Below, piece after piece: positions 5,885 through 13,657 of a stretch of 20,803 bases of DNA (position 1 is the first letter of the stretch; each line of letters starts with the position of its first letter). The notes beneath the pieces are model-generated. The model worked only from the letters and a program-made list of their open reading frames with translations, searched no databases and was not told the DNA's origin. A program made the translations under genes and the position numbers. Source of the stretch: a virus; IMG/VR virus record IMGVR_UViG_3300032291_003815, positions 1 through 20,803 of that record; one strand, 5' to 3'.

Positions 5885-7696
5885 TTAGTCACCAAGAAGT
5901 TTATTTAACTCATCTTCCATTAACCCTAAAGATCCATTAACTTTTTGAAAGTCCAAAAATTCATCTTCGTCAAAATCATCATTTAATGATTCTAATATTA
6001 ATTTATTTTTTTCTTTTCTATCTGAAGATTCAGGAATTGGTGGTGCTCCACCCGCTTCAGGTCCTGGAGGTGGAGGCGGTGCTCCTCCTTCTGCCGGTGC
6101 TCCTCCTTCTGCCGGTGGTGCCCCCGCACCTGCGGTAGATCCTGTAACAGGTTTATATAACTTATCTACGGTGTTAAATATTCCTGTGCTTGTAATAATT
6201 GTTGCGGTATTATCTAACTCAGCAGAAACTGCTCTTTCCATTCTAATTTGTTGAAGTTCTAATTTAATTTCATCATCTGAGAAACCAAAAATGTGTTTTT
6301 TAGCCCATGTTGCAGACGTTGGTTGGATTGATTTGGCAATTTCACCAACCATATCTTTATACAGAGTCACTTTTTCTTTCCAAACATCAATCATTAAAAG
6401 ATCTGCTTGTTTAGAAGGGTTTGTAAGTTGTAAAGTAAAGTTTGACAACTCGTCTTCAAACCCCATCAAAAATAAGTGAATAATTGCAATTTTATTTAAC
6501 TCAGCTAATGCTGATTTTTGAATTCTATTAATTGTTCTTGCAAAACGAATATCCAATAATGATAAGTTTTTACCATCACCCACAGGTTCTTCAAATCCTA
6601 AATACGCTTTAGGGATTCTTAATGCTGTAACAAGTTTCTTTTGGATATATTCAATATCTGCAATTTCAGATAAATTTGTTCCACCAGGTAAAGTATCGAT
6701 AGGATTCCCCTGTGTTGCATCACGAACAGGAATAAAGTAATCTTGATCCACGGCCATTTGATTAAATCTTAAATCCACATTTCCTGTTTTTCTATCAACA
6801 ACTTGATCTCTTTTGAATTTGTTGGCAACTCTTTGAACGTAAGCTTCAACATCTTTATCGTCCATGTTCCCAACAAATACTTTAAATACCCTTCTTTCAG
6901 GGGCTCTTGATGTTCTATAAATTAACATCGCATCTTCTGCTAATACTAATTGTTTCCAAATACGACGAGCTTTTTCTAACATTGATGTTCCATAAGGAAG
7001 TTTTCTATCGTCACCTAATAATCTAAAGTGTGCAACCTCCCAAGTGTTGAATTCAGCGTCTCTTGCTTTCCATGCAAACTTTAAAGCCTTTCTATTGATG
7101 TTAATTGTTGCACTATAAGTTCGAGAGTCAACACCCCTTTCAAGTCTTTCGATTTCAATATTTGGTAGTTGTAAACAACCAGTAACTCCTTTTTCGTGGT
7201 CTAATTTTAAATAAACAAAATTATCACCATACTTACACATATTTCTAATCCACATTGGTAAGTTGGTGTTAATATCTAATACATTAACAAATAAATCAAC
7301 TAATATACTTTTAATTCTTTTTGATTCTGAATAAACCTGTAATATATAACCATTGGCATCAGGAGTTGTTGATTCCTCAGCGTAGATGTCCAAAGCTGTT
7401 GAGATCTCAGGAGTATATTCCATAGATTCATAATCATAAAACGCGGCTAATCTTGTTGGTTCATAATAAACCGCCTGTGTATATAGATTATTCTCAACTT
7501 TAGCCCAATTGGTGCTAAGATATAACGATTGTTGATTTTGTAACTTGGCTCTTTCGTATTCGGCTTTGTCTTGAGTTTTTAAAAGTTCTTTTTTATCTAA
7601 CTTGTAATCTGGTTGTCCTTGACCTAATGTTGAATCGGGTCCAAATGTCTTGGATAACCTTTGCCAAACCGTCAGATTTTGATTATTATTTTCCAT
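5885..7696 (-). CDS. 20: Portal vertex protein, T4 gp20-like
   Basis: Forms the dodecameric ring through which DNA enters and leaves the head, and which nucleates prohead assembly. Diagnostic stretches are YYEPTRLAAFYDYESMEYTP (about residues 77-96), ALDIYAEEST, the NMCKYGDNFVYLKL strand (about 150-163), and LPGGTNLSEIADIEYIQKKL followed by a TALRIPKAYLG loop (about 336-366). All are typical of gp20-family portals. At 603 residues it is about 80 longer than T4 gp20. The extra length is a C-terminal Gly/Pro/Ala-rich linker (about 516-556, with repeated PAEGGAP) and a short acidic helical tail. That tail may be an added peptide exposed on the portal. The TATTTATA motif lies 20 nt upstream of the ATG. 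The assignment is firm; the tail function is unknown. Confidence 0.93.
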   Translation of the reverse strand: MENNNQNLTVWQRLSKTFGPDSTLGQGQPDYKLDKKELLKTQDKAEYERAKLQNQQSLYLSTNWAKVENNLYTQAVYYEPTRLAAFYDYESMEYTPEISTALDIYAEESTTPDANGYILQVYSESKRIKSILVDLFVNVLDINTNLPMWIRNMCKYGDNFVYLKLDHEKGVTGCLQLPNIEIERLERGVDSRTYSATININRKALKFAWKARDAEFNTWEVAHFRLLGDDRKLPYGTSMLEKARRIWKQLVLAEDAMLIYRTSRAPERRVFKVFVGNMDDKDVEAYVQRVANKFKRDQVVDRKTGNVDLRFNQMAVDQDYFIPVRDATQGNPIDTLPGGTNLSEIADIEYIQKKLVTALRIPKAYLGFEEPVGDGKNLSLLDIRFARTINRIQKSALAELNKIAIIHLFLMGFEDELSNFTLQLTNPSKQADLLMIDVWKEKVTLYKDMVGEIAKSIQPTSATWAKKHIFGFSDDEIKLELQQIRMERAVSAELDNTATIITSTGIFNTVDKLYKPVTGSTAGAGAPPAEGGAPAEGGAPPPPPGPEAGGAPPIPESSDRKEKNKLILESLNDDFDEDEFLDFQKVNGSLGLMEDELNKLLGD

Positions 7697-7716
7697 ATTA
7701 ATAATTTAACTATAGA

Positions 7717-7724
7717 TATAAATA
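7717..7724 (-). promoter_or_regulatory. TATTTATA motif before the portal gene
   Basis: Sense GAAATATTTATATCTATAG, 20 nt before the ATG at 7696. It lies in the 67-base gap after the Ig-like protein gene. An AT-only hairpin (TTTATGA / TCATAAA, 7744-7762) lies in the same gap but lacks a T run on the minus strand, so I do not call it a terminator. Confidence 0.45.
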
Positions 7725-7763
7725 TTTCAATAGTTTTTTGTGTTTTATGATATATTCATAAAC

Positions 7764-9080
7764 CTATATTGCGTTTATATAAGTATCCCATGCAGTCACA
7801 AATGCGGTATTTTGACTAACCAAATTACCACCCATAGCATATCCTGCAACAATATGATTTCCAAAATCTATTCCTGATCTTCCAATCAACTGATTGCCGT
7901 TCTGAACGGATGTCACAGATGCCAATCTGGCGGTAATTGATGTTCCATTAGAAAGTCTAAGAGATGTATTACCAATTCTTTGGATTGATTTAACTGATGG
8001 AATGTTCTTTGGCCCACTTGGGTCATTTAAATAATTAAACGATGTATTTAAATCGAACGGACCTTGATTAATTCGTTGAGTAACAACGTTTCCTAATTGA
8101 ATACTGTTTATAAATGAATTCGGTATTGTCAATACACCATCAAAAACTCCTGACGTTACCGAATATGGCATAAAATATCTTGATGATTGTAAAGTTTGAT
8201 AATTGACTCCACTTGTAAATGGATTAAATTGAGTATCAATATAACCACTCACACCATCTAAAGAGAATCCTTGGTTCGGAATAAATGTATATCCACTGTA
8301 AGCGACCGAATTTCTGGTGTTAGTTTTCCAATCGGTTAAGGCATAAAACTCATCTCCGTCTGTTGCACAAACTATAAAATAATCTAATTTAACCCACGCA
8401 CCCGATGATTTAACACCTAACATTAGTTGATTTTGTAAAATACTTTGCCCTACCGAAGGAGGTCCAATTGTGTATCCTGTGTAAATCGCATAGTAATCAT
8501 TATCATAAATATAATTGGAACTATTACTACTGCTAGCAACACCACTACCATATAGATTTATTGCCGTTACTTCACAATAAACGTAAGTGTTTGCTTCAGA
8601 TTGTGTTAGTAAATAAGTAGAATTAGTTGCCCCTGTTAGTAGAGTAGGACTTCCACCTGAATAATTTAAACTATACCATTGATACGTATATGATGTTGGT
8701 GAATTAGTCCATGTCCCATTTGTTGTAAATAAAACCGACCCAACAGAGTTTACTCCCGAAACTACAGGAATACTGATGTTTGTAGGTGGTAAAGGTATTG
8801 GTGGTGTTGGAGTTGGTGTAGGAGTGTTTGTCGGGGTTTGTGTTGGTGTAGGTGTATTAGTCGGTGTATTTGTTGGGGTTACAGATGGAGTTGGGGTTGG
8901 GGTCGGTGTTTGTGTTAAAAAGGGTAAGATTTGCTCAAACAATTCATTATCTGTTGGTGCAGAAACTTTATATTTGAATGTTGGAGAAAAAACTTTTTGT
9001 CCAGTGGTTGGCTGACCATCGACAATTAATCTTGATCCATTTGCAATTCTTCCTGACCTTTTTCTAAAATCTAAACCCAT
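7764..9080 (-). CDS. Probable virion surface protein with Pro/Thr linker and Ig-like domain
   Basis: A 438-residue modular protein. Residues 1-55 form a short N-terminal anchor domain. Residues 57-99 are a Thr-Pro repeat linker. About 100-195 form an Ig-like domain with the TYQWYSLN strand and the YVYCEVTAINLYGSG strand typical of bacterial and phage Ig-like folds. About 200-438 look like a beta-rich carbohydrate-binding or LamG-like domain (GVSGYIDTQFNP, GRSGIDFGNH). The likely role is head or tail decoration, perhaps binding host glycans. I chose the ATG at 9080 rather than one at 9110, because AGG lies five nt upstream and the longer form would overlap the terminase end by 28 bases. The terminase stop is two bases away, so the pair is probably coupled. 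T4 has the sheath and tube genes here. Function is inferred from architecture. Confidence 0.82.
   Translation of the reverse strand: MGLDFRKRSGRIANGSRLIVDGQPTTGQKVFSPTFKYKVSAPTDNELFEQILPFLTQTPTPTPTPSVTPTNTPTNTPTPTQTPTNTPTPTPTPPIPLPPTNISIPVVSGVNSVGSVLFTTNGTWTNSPTSYTYQWYSLNYSGGSPTLLTGATNSTYLLTQSEANTYVYCEVTAINLYGSGVASSSNSSNYIYDNDYYAIYTGYTIGPPSVGQSILQNQLMLGVKSSGAWVKLDYFIVCATDGDEFYALTDWKTNTRNSVAYSGYTFIPNQGFSLDGVSGYIDTQFNPFTSGVNYQTLQSSRYFMPYSVTSGVFDGVLTIPNSFINSIQLGNVVTQRINQGPFDLNTSFNYLNDPSGPKNIPSVKSIQRIGNTSLRLSNGTSITARLASVTSVQNGNQLIGRSGIDFGNHIVAGYAMGGNLVSQNTAFVTAWDTYINAI
8784..8912 (-). repeat. Thr-Pro coding low-complexity repeat
   Basis: A degenerate hexanucleotide-like repeat (ggtgtt / ggagtt on the plus strand) encodes about 43 residues of Thr-Pro repeats with Asn and Gln interruptions. 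It acts as a stiff linker between the N-terminal anchor and the Ig-like domain. Such repeats readily change length by slippage. Confidence 0.85.
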
Positions 9081-9082
9081 TT

Positions 9083-10861
9083 TTACCTCATTAAACCTCC
9101 AAATAACCAACCATATGTTTGATAATCATTTCTGGTTGGACCGTTATTTTGTAATCCTGCCCTTTCCCTTAACATATTATCGTTAGGGATTGTTGGATTA
9201 AAGTGAGCTTCTTTTCCTACAGATTCGTTATTAACTACCGCCCAAGAGTCAATCATAGATTTTGCTTGTTCGGTCGCCTTCTCTAATTTAGAAAAAGATG
9301 CTTCGGCAATATAGATTGCCATTGAAATACCCATAATCAAATCGTCATGTTGTCCTTTTTGATGATCAGGTCTTCCATTAATATATACAAAAGTATTCAT
9401 TTCGTTATATAAACGAATACTTTTTAATTTAAATTTGTGTCTAACGGCCTCCTCAAAAGCCGCAATAATTTGAACTCTTTTGTTGTTAAAGTTTAATCCT
9501 GGTATTTTTTCAACCGATCCTTTGTTTGTTGCCCACGGATTAAATGCATCAACACCATCAACATATAAACTTTTATAACCAAGTTCTTGCATTTTTCTAA
9601 CCGTTGTGATTCCCATACCACCAGTTATATCGACAACAACAAACGCATTATACATCAACCCCCACTTATAAGCAACTTCCGCCAAAGTGTCAGGTGGTAT
9701 TTTTCCAACATATTCCAATACTTGTTCTCTTTCATCAAAATCTATAATTTGAATTGACGAAAAGTCTTCACTATCACCACGAGAAACATCGACACCCATA
9801 ATGTATTTATGACCTTCAACAGGTTCTTTCCAGATCCAAAGAGAATTACCCATTAATTTAGATGGTGGGTCTTGTAAAAAATTATTTTTAATATCTTCTA
9901 ATTGTTTATTATCAAATACGTTGTCACCTGAACCTAAAAATTCACAATTTAACTCTTGGTTAATTTTTCTTTTATCATATTTAAGTTTTTTAACCATTTT
10001 TTCATACCAAGATGAACATGGTTTGTATCCTTGATTAAAGAAATGTTGTAATTCTTGATAATCTCTACTATATGGGTCTACATGTGCGAAAGATATATTC
10101 TTTGAGGTGTCAAAATCATCGATATTAAGTAAATAATGAATAAGATCGTCAGTTGGGACCAAATAAAGATCTTTCGCATATCTTGGATCTCTATACCAAT
10201 ACATTTCAGAGATTTTAAAGTTATTCATTCCTTTTAATGACTGATCGTATATTTCATAATAAATTTGATCGTATCCATTTGGTGTAGAAACTACAATTAC
10301 CTTACCCCCTGTGGATAAGGACGCCATACAAGCAGCCCAAAAATCACTATCGGCCTCGATAAACGCCGCCTCATCAAATACAAGAATTGTAGGGGTAAAT
10401 CCACGAAGTGCATCTTTTGATGTTGCAACCGCCTTAACCTCAGATCCATTAGTTAATTTGTAATGTCTTTGTGAGTTTTTTTCTGCCGCAAATCCAGCAC
10501 CAACCCAACTCGGCCATTGATCAACAAAGGATCTAATCTTATTTGCCATCTCCATTGATGTATCAAGTTTGTTGGCAATTATTAGAATTTTTTCAGGTTG
10601 AGTTTTTTTAGCGAAAACCAACCTTTTGGAAACCCAAGCCGCTGTCACGGTAGATACACCTGCCTGACGATATTTTAATGCAATATTTTCTTCGTAATCT
10701 TCATAATCTTTTAAAAGAGAAACTTGATCAGGAAACAATTCTAACGGCACGTATTTAGACACCGTATTATCGTATGTTTGTAAATACGTTCTAAGTGCGT
10801 ATGGAGTATCACTCATACACTTAGCATATTCAATTAAAACTTGTTCTTTAGATAAACCCAT
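9083..10861 (-). CDS. 17: Terminase large subunit, T4 gp17-like
   Basis: The packaging motor ATPase and headful nuclease, which docks on the portal. The 592 residues compare with 610 in T4. The ATPase domain shows a variant Walker A, KYRQAGVST (residues 63-71), Walker B ILVFDEA (159-165) and the coupling motif VVSTPNG (190-196). The nuclease domain shows the acidic triad positions in IMGVDVSRGD (Asp358), FVVVDITGG (Asp411) and QHDDLIMG (Asp506/507). The Walker A has Val where many P-loops have Lys; the conserved Arg in YRQ may compensate, as noted for terminases. The TATTTATA motif ends four nt before the ATG and sits in the loop of a possible hairpin over the start. A small terminase subunit was not recognised upstream. 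Confidence 0.95.
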   Translation of the reverse strand: MGLSKEQVLIEYAKCMSDTPYALRTYLQTYDNTVSKYVPLELFPDQVSLLKDYEDYEENIALKYRQAGVSTVTAAWVSKRLVFAKKTQPEKILIIANKLDTSMEMANKIRSFVDQWPSWVGAGFAAEKNSQRHYKLTNGSEVKAVATSKDALRGFTPTILVFDEAAFIEADSDFWAACMASLSTGGKVIVVSTPNGYDQIYYEIYDQSLKGMNNFKISEMYWYRDPRYAKDLYLVPTDDLIHYLLNIDDFDTSKNISFAHVDPYSRDYQELQHFFNQGYKPCSSWYEKMVKKLKYDKRKINQELNCEFLGSGDNVFDNKQLEDIKNNFLQDPPSKLMGNSLWIWKEPVEGHKYIMGVDVSRGDSEDFSSIQIIDFDEREQVLEYVGKIPPDTLAEVAYKWGLMYNAFVVVDITGGMGITTVRKMQELGYKSLYVDGVDAFNPWATNKGSVEKIPGLNFNNKRVQIIAAFEEAVRHKFKLKSIRLYNEMNTFVYINGRPDHQKGQHDDLIMGISMAIYIAEASFSKLEKATEQAKSMIDSWAVVNNESVGKEAHFNPTIPNDNMLRERAGLQNNGPTRNDYQTYGWLFGGLMR

Positions 10862-10865
10862 TTAT

Positions 10866-10873
10866 TATAAATA
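10866..10873 (-). promoter_or_regulatory. TATTTATA motif before the terminase gene
   Basis: Sense TTGATATTTATAATAAATG; four nt separate the motif from the ATG at 10861. Flanking arms AAACCCA (10854-10860) and TGGGTTT (10880-10886) are complementary, so in RNA the motif would lie in a 19-nt loop. Confidence 0.5.
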
Positions 10874-10893
10874 TCAATTTGGGTTTTTTATTA

Positions 10894-11748
10894 TTATTTT
10901 GATGTTTTCCCTATTGAATATAATTTTCCGATTGGTAATTCCATAGGAGCTTCATCTGAAAACATAGTCATTTTCTTTGGTCTACGAATTATCATAGACT
11001 TAGATTTTTTCTTTAATGTTTCGATTAAATCTTTTTTTGACATTTTTGCGTCTATGTTTTCATCTACAATTTGGGAAATTTTTTCTTCTAAAAATTTTTG
11101 TAAATTTTCTTTAGTTTCCTTTTTTTTGTATTTCACAGTTTTTTCAGGATGTTTTTTCTCTGGCATTTTTTTGTATTGTTTTTCTGATGTTGAGTCTGAA
11201 AACTCTTTTGCCATTTTACACCATTTACAGTTTTTAGAAGAACATTTATTACAACGAGCCCAAAATAAACCTTGTTGTGCTTTAGATTCGAATTTTTCTT
11301 TAATTTCACCTTCCGTTTGTGGCATACCATCTAAAGACCCATCTGGATCAACACTATTATCGGTTCCATAATCTTCAGGGTTTTTATAATTCACAGGTTC
11401 ATTACCACCAAATTCATCAGGGTTTAACAAAGTGTCAACATCAGCATCTTCAGTCATTTCACTTTCTGCCTGTGTCACTTTTAAATTACCACCCTTAATA
11501 GAAACCATAGTTCTTTTTTTAGGATCTGTTGGGGGAGGGACCTCCAAACCTTTTGCGGCATCTGAAACTGGTGCGGTGTATGTAACTTCTTGGCTTACAT
11601 TTTTTTGCCACTCCTCCTTTGATTCTTCTTTTTTATATTTTTTGAATTTTTCAACCAATAACCCAAATTGTTTATCTGACAACGAACTTACTGTTTTTGA
11701 AGACAAACCGTTTTCAATTAAAAATAAAATATTTTTTTTAGTTTTCAT
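10894..11748 (-). CDS. Phage protein with four-cysteine knuckle, function unknown
   Basis: A 284-residue protein, not recognised as a whole. Residues 1-60 are a basic helical region. About 68-150 are acidic, Pro/Asp-rich and probably disordered. Residues 166-177 carry a CxxC-x4-CxxC knuckle (CNKCSSKNCKWC) likely to bind zinc. About 205-284 are Lys-rich and helical. The segment starting SKAQQ (155-159) and running to a KKMPEKKHPEK stretch recalls the small phage domain DUF3008, here with the cysteines inserted; this likeness is tentative. Its start overlaps the previous gene by 11 bases, so it is translationally coupled, and it sits just before the terminase. T4 has the small terminase there, but I see no sequence support for that role. 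Confidence 0.78.
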   Translation of the reverse strand: MKTKKNILFLIENGLSSKTVSSLSDKQFGLLVEKFKKYKKEESKEEWQKNVSQEVTYTAPVSDAAKGLEVPPPTDPKKRTMVSIKGGNLKVTQAESEMTEDADVDTLLNPDEFGGNEPVNYKNPEDYGTDNSVDPDGSLDGMPQTEGEIKEKFESKAQQGLFWARCNKCSSKNCKWCKMAKEFSDSTSEKQYKKMPEKKHPEKTVKYKKKETKENLQKFLEEKISQIVDENIDAKMSKKDLIETLKKKSKSMIIRRPKKMTMFSDEAPMELPIGKLYSIGKTSK

Positions 11749-12145
11749 AAACTACTTTTTTTTCAAACTCTAATACTATATCTCTTTCATATAGTTTGTT
11801 TTTTACTTCTTCTTCAGATTCCCCAAAATGAAAAACTAAACGTTTCACTAAAGAGAAATCAATATTGTCGGTCTCAACCTCCCAACCCATAGCAATAACT
11901 CCATCCATAGAATCAATTAAAGAAAACACATCTGAATTTTGAACCAAATCAAAACTCACCTCTTCGTTAATTAATGTTCCCACCTTTTTAATGTATTCTA
12001 AATCAGGTGGTGATGGATAACCATTAGCAGGTTTTGATTCCCAATTTTCACCAAACACTTCTAAAGTATCTGAAAAAATAAATTCATAAATATTATCACC
12101 TTTATAGTTAGGTCCCAATCCGTTAATATAAATCAATTGATTCAT
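11738..12145 (-). CDS. Phage protein of unknown function (135 aa)
   Basis: An acidic, mixed alpha/beta protein beginning MNQLIYINGLGPNYKGDNIY. I believe similar small proteins occur in other distant T4-like phages, but I know no function for them. A conserved-looking core is NIYEFIFSDTLEVFGENW with a following Pro-rich loop (SKPANGYPSPPDL). There is no signal peptide, membrane segment or catalytic motif. Its ATG overlaps the stop of the 479-aa gene (ATGA, 12145-12142), with GGTGAG seven nt upstream as a possible weak ribosome site. Its end overlaps the next gene by 11 bases. The three genes from 13581 to 10894 therefore form one tightly coupled unit. Confidence 0.8.
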   Translation of the reverse strand: MNQLIYINGLGPNYKGDNIYEFIFSDTLEVFGENWESKPANGYPSPPDLEYIKKVGTLINEEVSFDLVQNSDVFSLIDSMDGVIAMGWEVETDNIDFSLVKRLVFHFGESEEEVKNKLYERDIVLEFEKKVVYEN

Positions 12146-13581
12146 ATGATCTCACCACTTTTAGTAATTTTAGTTTCGTTAATACCTTCTTTAAAAATTA
12201 AATTTCCTCTTGTTGATAAACCCATCAATTTTGTTCTTGGATTTTCTTTAATATATTCTAAAGCCACATCCAATTGATTTGATGATTCAGACAATCTAAT
12301 AACATTTTGTTTATTTTGATTGTAATTTAAGTTGGTTTTTTTTGTTTTAGATTCTTCGTATCTGTTAATTTGAGTTTCTTCGTTTATAAAATATTTTGAT
12401 AATACTTTATCTACTGTTGATTCACTAAAAGTTCCATGTTCAAATCTATCAACATTAGGATAGTGTTTTCTACCTTTTCTTCTTTCTCTATGGTATTCAT
12501 CATCCATATCAAAATCTTCTTCTTCATGTCTTAATTTTTTTGACATACCTGATGCCAAAGCACCTCCCATATAGTCTTTGAATGCGGGGCTAAAACCATC
12601 ATATCCTTCGGCCATTTCAGGTTCTTGTGGTGGTTCAGGAGCAACTTCCTCTTCGTCAGATTTTTCTTCAAAAGACACTTCATCTTCTTCACTACCACCT
12701 TCTCCGTCTTCAACACCTTCTAATTTATTGATAATTTGTTCAATATCATCTTCATCTAAAACATCAACATCAATTGCCGATAAAATAGAGTTAATAATGT
12801 ATTTAATATCTTTTGGATCTAATTCTTTTTCTTCTTCGTAAGATCTAATTTTTTGAGCTAATTTTCCTGTAAGAATTTGAATTCTTTTTAAATCCGAAAT
12901 TTTCTTTTCTTTTGGTTTTTTTTCAACATCAATGTCAACTTCTTCTTCACCTCCCATATCAGGCATTGGTGGCATTTCTTCTTCACCTCCCATATCCGGC
13001 ATTGGCGGTTCTTCACCTCCCATATCAGGCATTGGTGGTTCTTCTATAGGAGCGCCTCCCATATCAGGCATTGGTGGTTCTTCTATATCAGGAATAGGGG
13101 CTGGTTCAGGTGCGGGTGCTGGTTCAGGTGCGGGTGCTGGTTCAGGTGCGGGTGCTGGTACAGGAGTCGCGGCGGCTGCAGGTTCTTCAGTTTTAGGTTT
13201 CTTACTTTTTAGTATGAACTTTTTTTTTTGCTCCCCTAAAAGTGGAGTTCCTTCCTCATTTTCAAAAAGAGTGTTGATTTCTTTTGTCATCAAATTCAAT
13301 CTTTTTAATGCCTGAGAATATGAAGAATAATATTTTCTTTGTTTCATCGGCTCGATATACTCCGTTTCAGATTCGTTAAGTGTTTTTTTAACAATATAAC
13401 CTTGTCTTTCTTTAACGATTTCATAGGTATTACCATCGGCCAAACCAATTTTATATTCGCTTGATTGTGTTTCATTAATGTTTTGTGGAATATTTTCATT
13501 ATAACGAGCAATTTCCATTATTCGTCTAATTTTATCCATTCCTTGAAGTTTCTCACTTCCGATAGGTCTAAATCCTGCCAT
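12142..13581 (-). CDS. Proline-rich repeat protein of the head-gene block, function unknown
   Basis: A 479-residue modular protein. Residues 1-35 (MAGFRPIGSEKLQGMDKIRR, then IMEIARYNEN) form a helical start. About 43-105 form a compact domain with IVKERQGYIVKKTLNES, which looks like a small beta structure. Residues 140-163 are Ala-Pro-Glu repeats. Residues 167-211 contain four copies of PPMPDMGG. About 225-300 are helical and acidic. About 330-350 are GYDGFSPAFKDYMGGALASG. The C-terminus (about 395-479) is a separate small domain. The layout suggests two folded ends joined by an extended linker, as in virion or core proteins, but I do not recognise it. Two TATTTATT motifs lie upstream, and it heads a three-gene coupled unit that leads to the terminase. 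Confidence 0.8.
   Translation of the reverse strand: MAGFRPIGSEKLQGMDKIRRIMEIARYNENIPQNINETQSSEYKIGLADGNTYEIVKERQGYIVKKTLNESETEYIEPMKQRKYYSSYSQALKRLNLMTKEINTLFENEEGTPLLGEQKKKFILKSKKPKTEEPAAAATPVPAPAPEPAPAPEPAPAPEPAPIPDIEEPPMPDMGGAPIEEPPMPDMGGEEPPMPDMGGEEEMPPMPDMGGEEEVDIDVEKKPKEKKISDLKRIQILTGKLAQKIRSYEEEKELDPKDIKYIINSILSAIDVDVLDEDDIEQIINKLEGVEDGEGGSEEDEVSFEEKSDEEEVAPEPPQEPEMAEGYDGFSPAFKDYMGGALASGMSKKLRHEEEDFDMDDEYHRERRKGRKHYPNVDRFEHGTFSESTVDKVLSKYFINEETQINRYEESKTKKTNLNYNQNKQNVIRLSESSNQLDVALEYIKENPRTKLMGLSTRGNLIFKEGINETKITKSGEII
12949..13080 (-). repeat. Degenerate repeats encoding PPMPDMGG
   Basis: Four copies of a segment based on cctcccatatcaggcattgg occur with variable Glu-coding spacers. 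Small differences (for example a g for a t in the Gly codon) show they are older than the perfect repeats elsewhere in the window. Confidence 0.85.
13101..13154 (-). repeat. Three perfect 18-bp repeats encoding Ala-Pro-Glu units
   Basis: The unit ctggttcaggtgcgggtg repeats at 13101-13118, 13119-13136 and 13137-13154, with partial copies at the edges. It encodes (APAPEP)n. The GC content is much higher than in the surrounding sequence. Confidence 0.9.
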
Positions 13582-13614
13582 ATTTTATTTATTTAATGTG
13601 AGTTATTTTTTCTT

Positions 13615-13634
13615 AATAAATATACCAATAAATA
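13615..13634 (-). promoter_or_regulatory. Paired TATTTATT motifs before the 479-aa gene
   Basis: Two sense copies of TATTTATT lie at 13634-13627 and 13622-13615, 12 bases apart. The nearer one is 33 nt before the ATG at 13581. This is the only tandem occurrence seen, upstream of the coupled three-gene unit. Confidence 0.45.
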
Positions 13635-13657
13635 TAATTATTTCAATTAATGTTTTT

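Noticed and set aside
7744-7762. Terminator after the Ig-like protein gene
   Set aside because: The stem is only A-T rich, with no T run on the minus strand.
8776-9015. A plus-strand frame encoding Val-Gly repeats
   Set aside because: It is the antisense of the Thr-Pro linker of the Ig-like protein; composition follows from the repeat, and there is no initiation context.
9081-9110. Longer N-terminus for the Ig-like protein (ATG at 9110)
   Set aside because: It would overlap the terminase end by 28 bases, while the ATG at 9080 has a close AGG upstream.
10894-11748. Small terminase subunit (gp16) by position
   Set aside because: No sequence feature of small terminases was seen; position alone is not enough.
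12578-13315. Plus-strand frames rich in Ser-Gly-Ile repeats
   Set aside because: They mirror the acidic and proline repeats of the 479-aa gene on the other strand, and overlap a well-supported unit of coupled genes.
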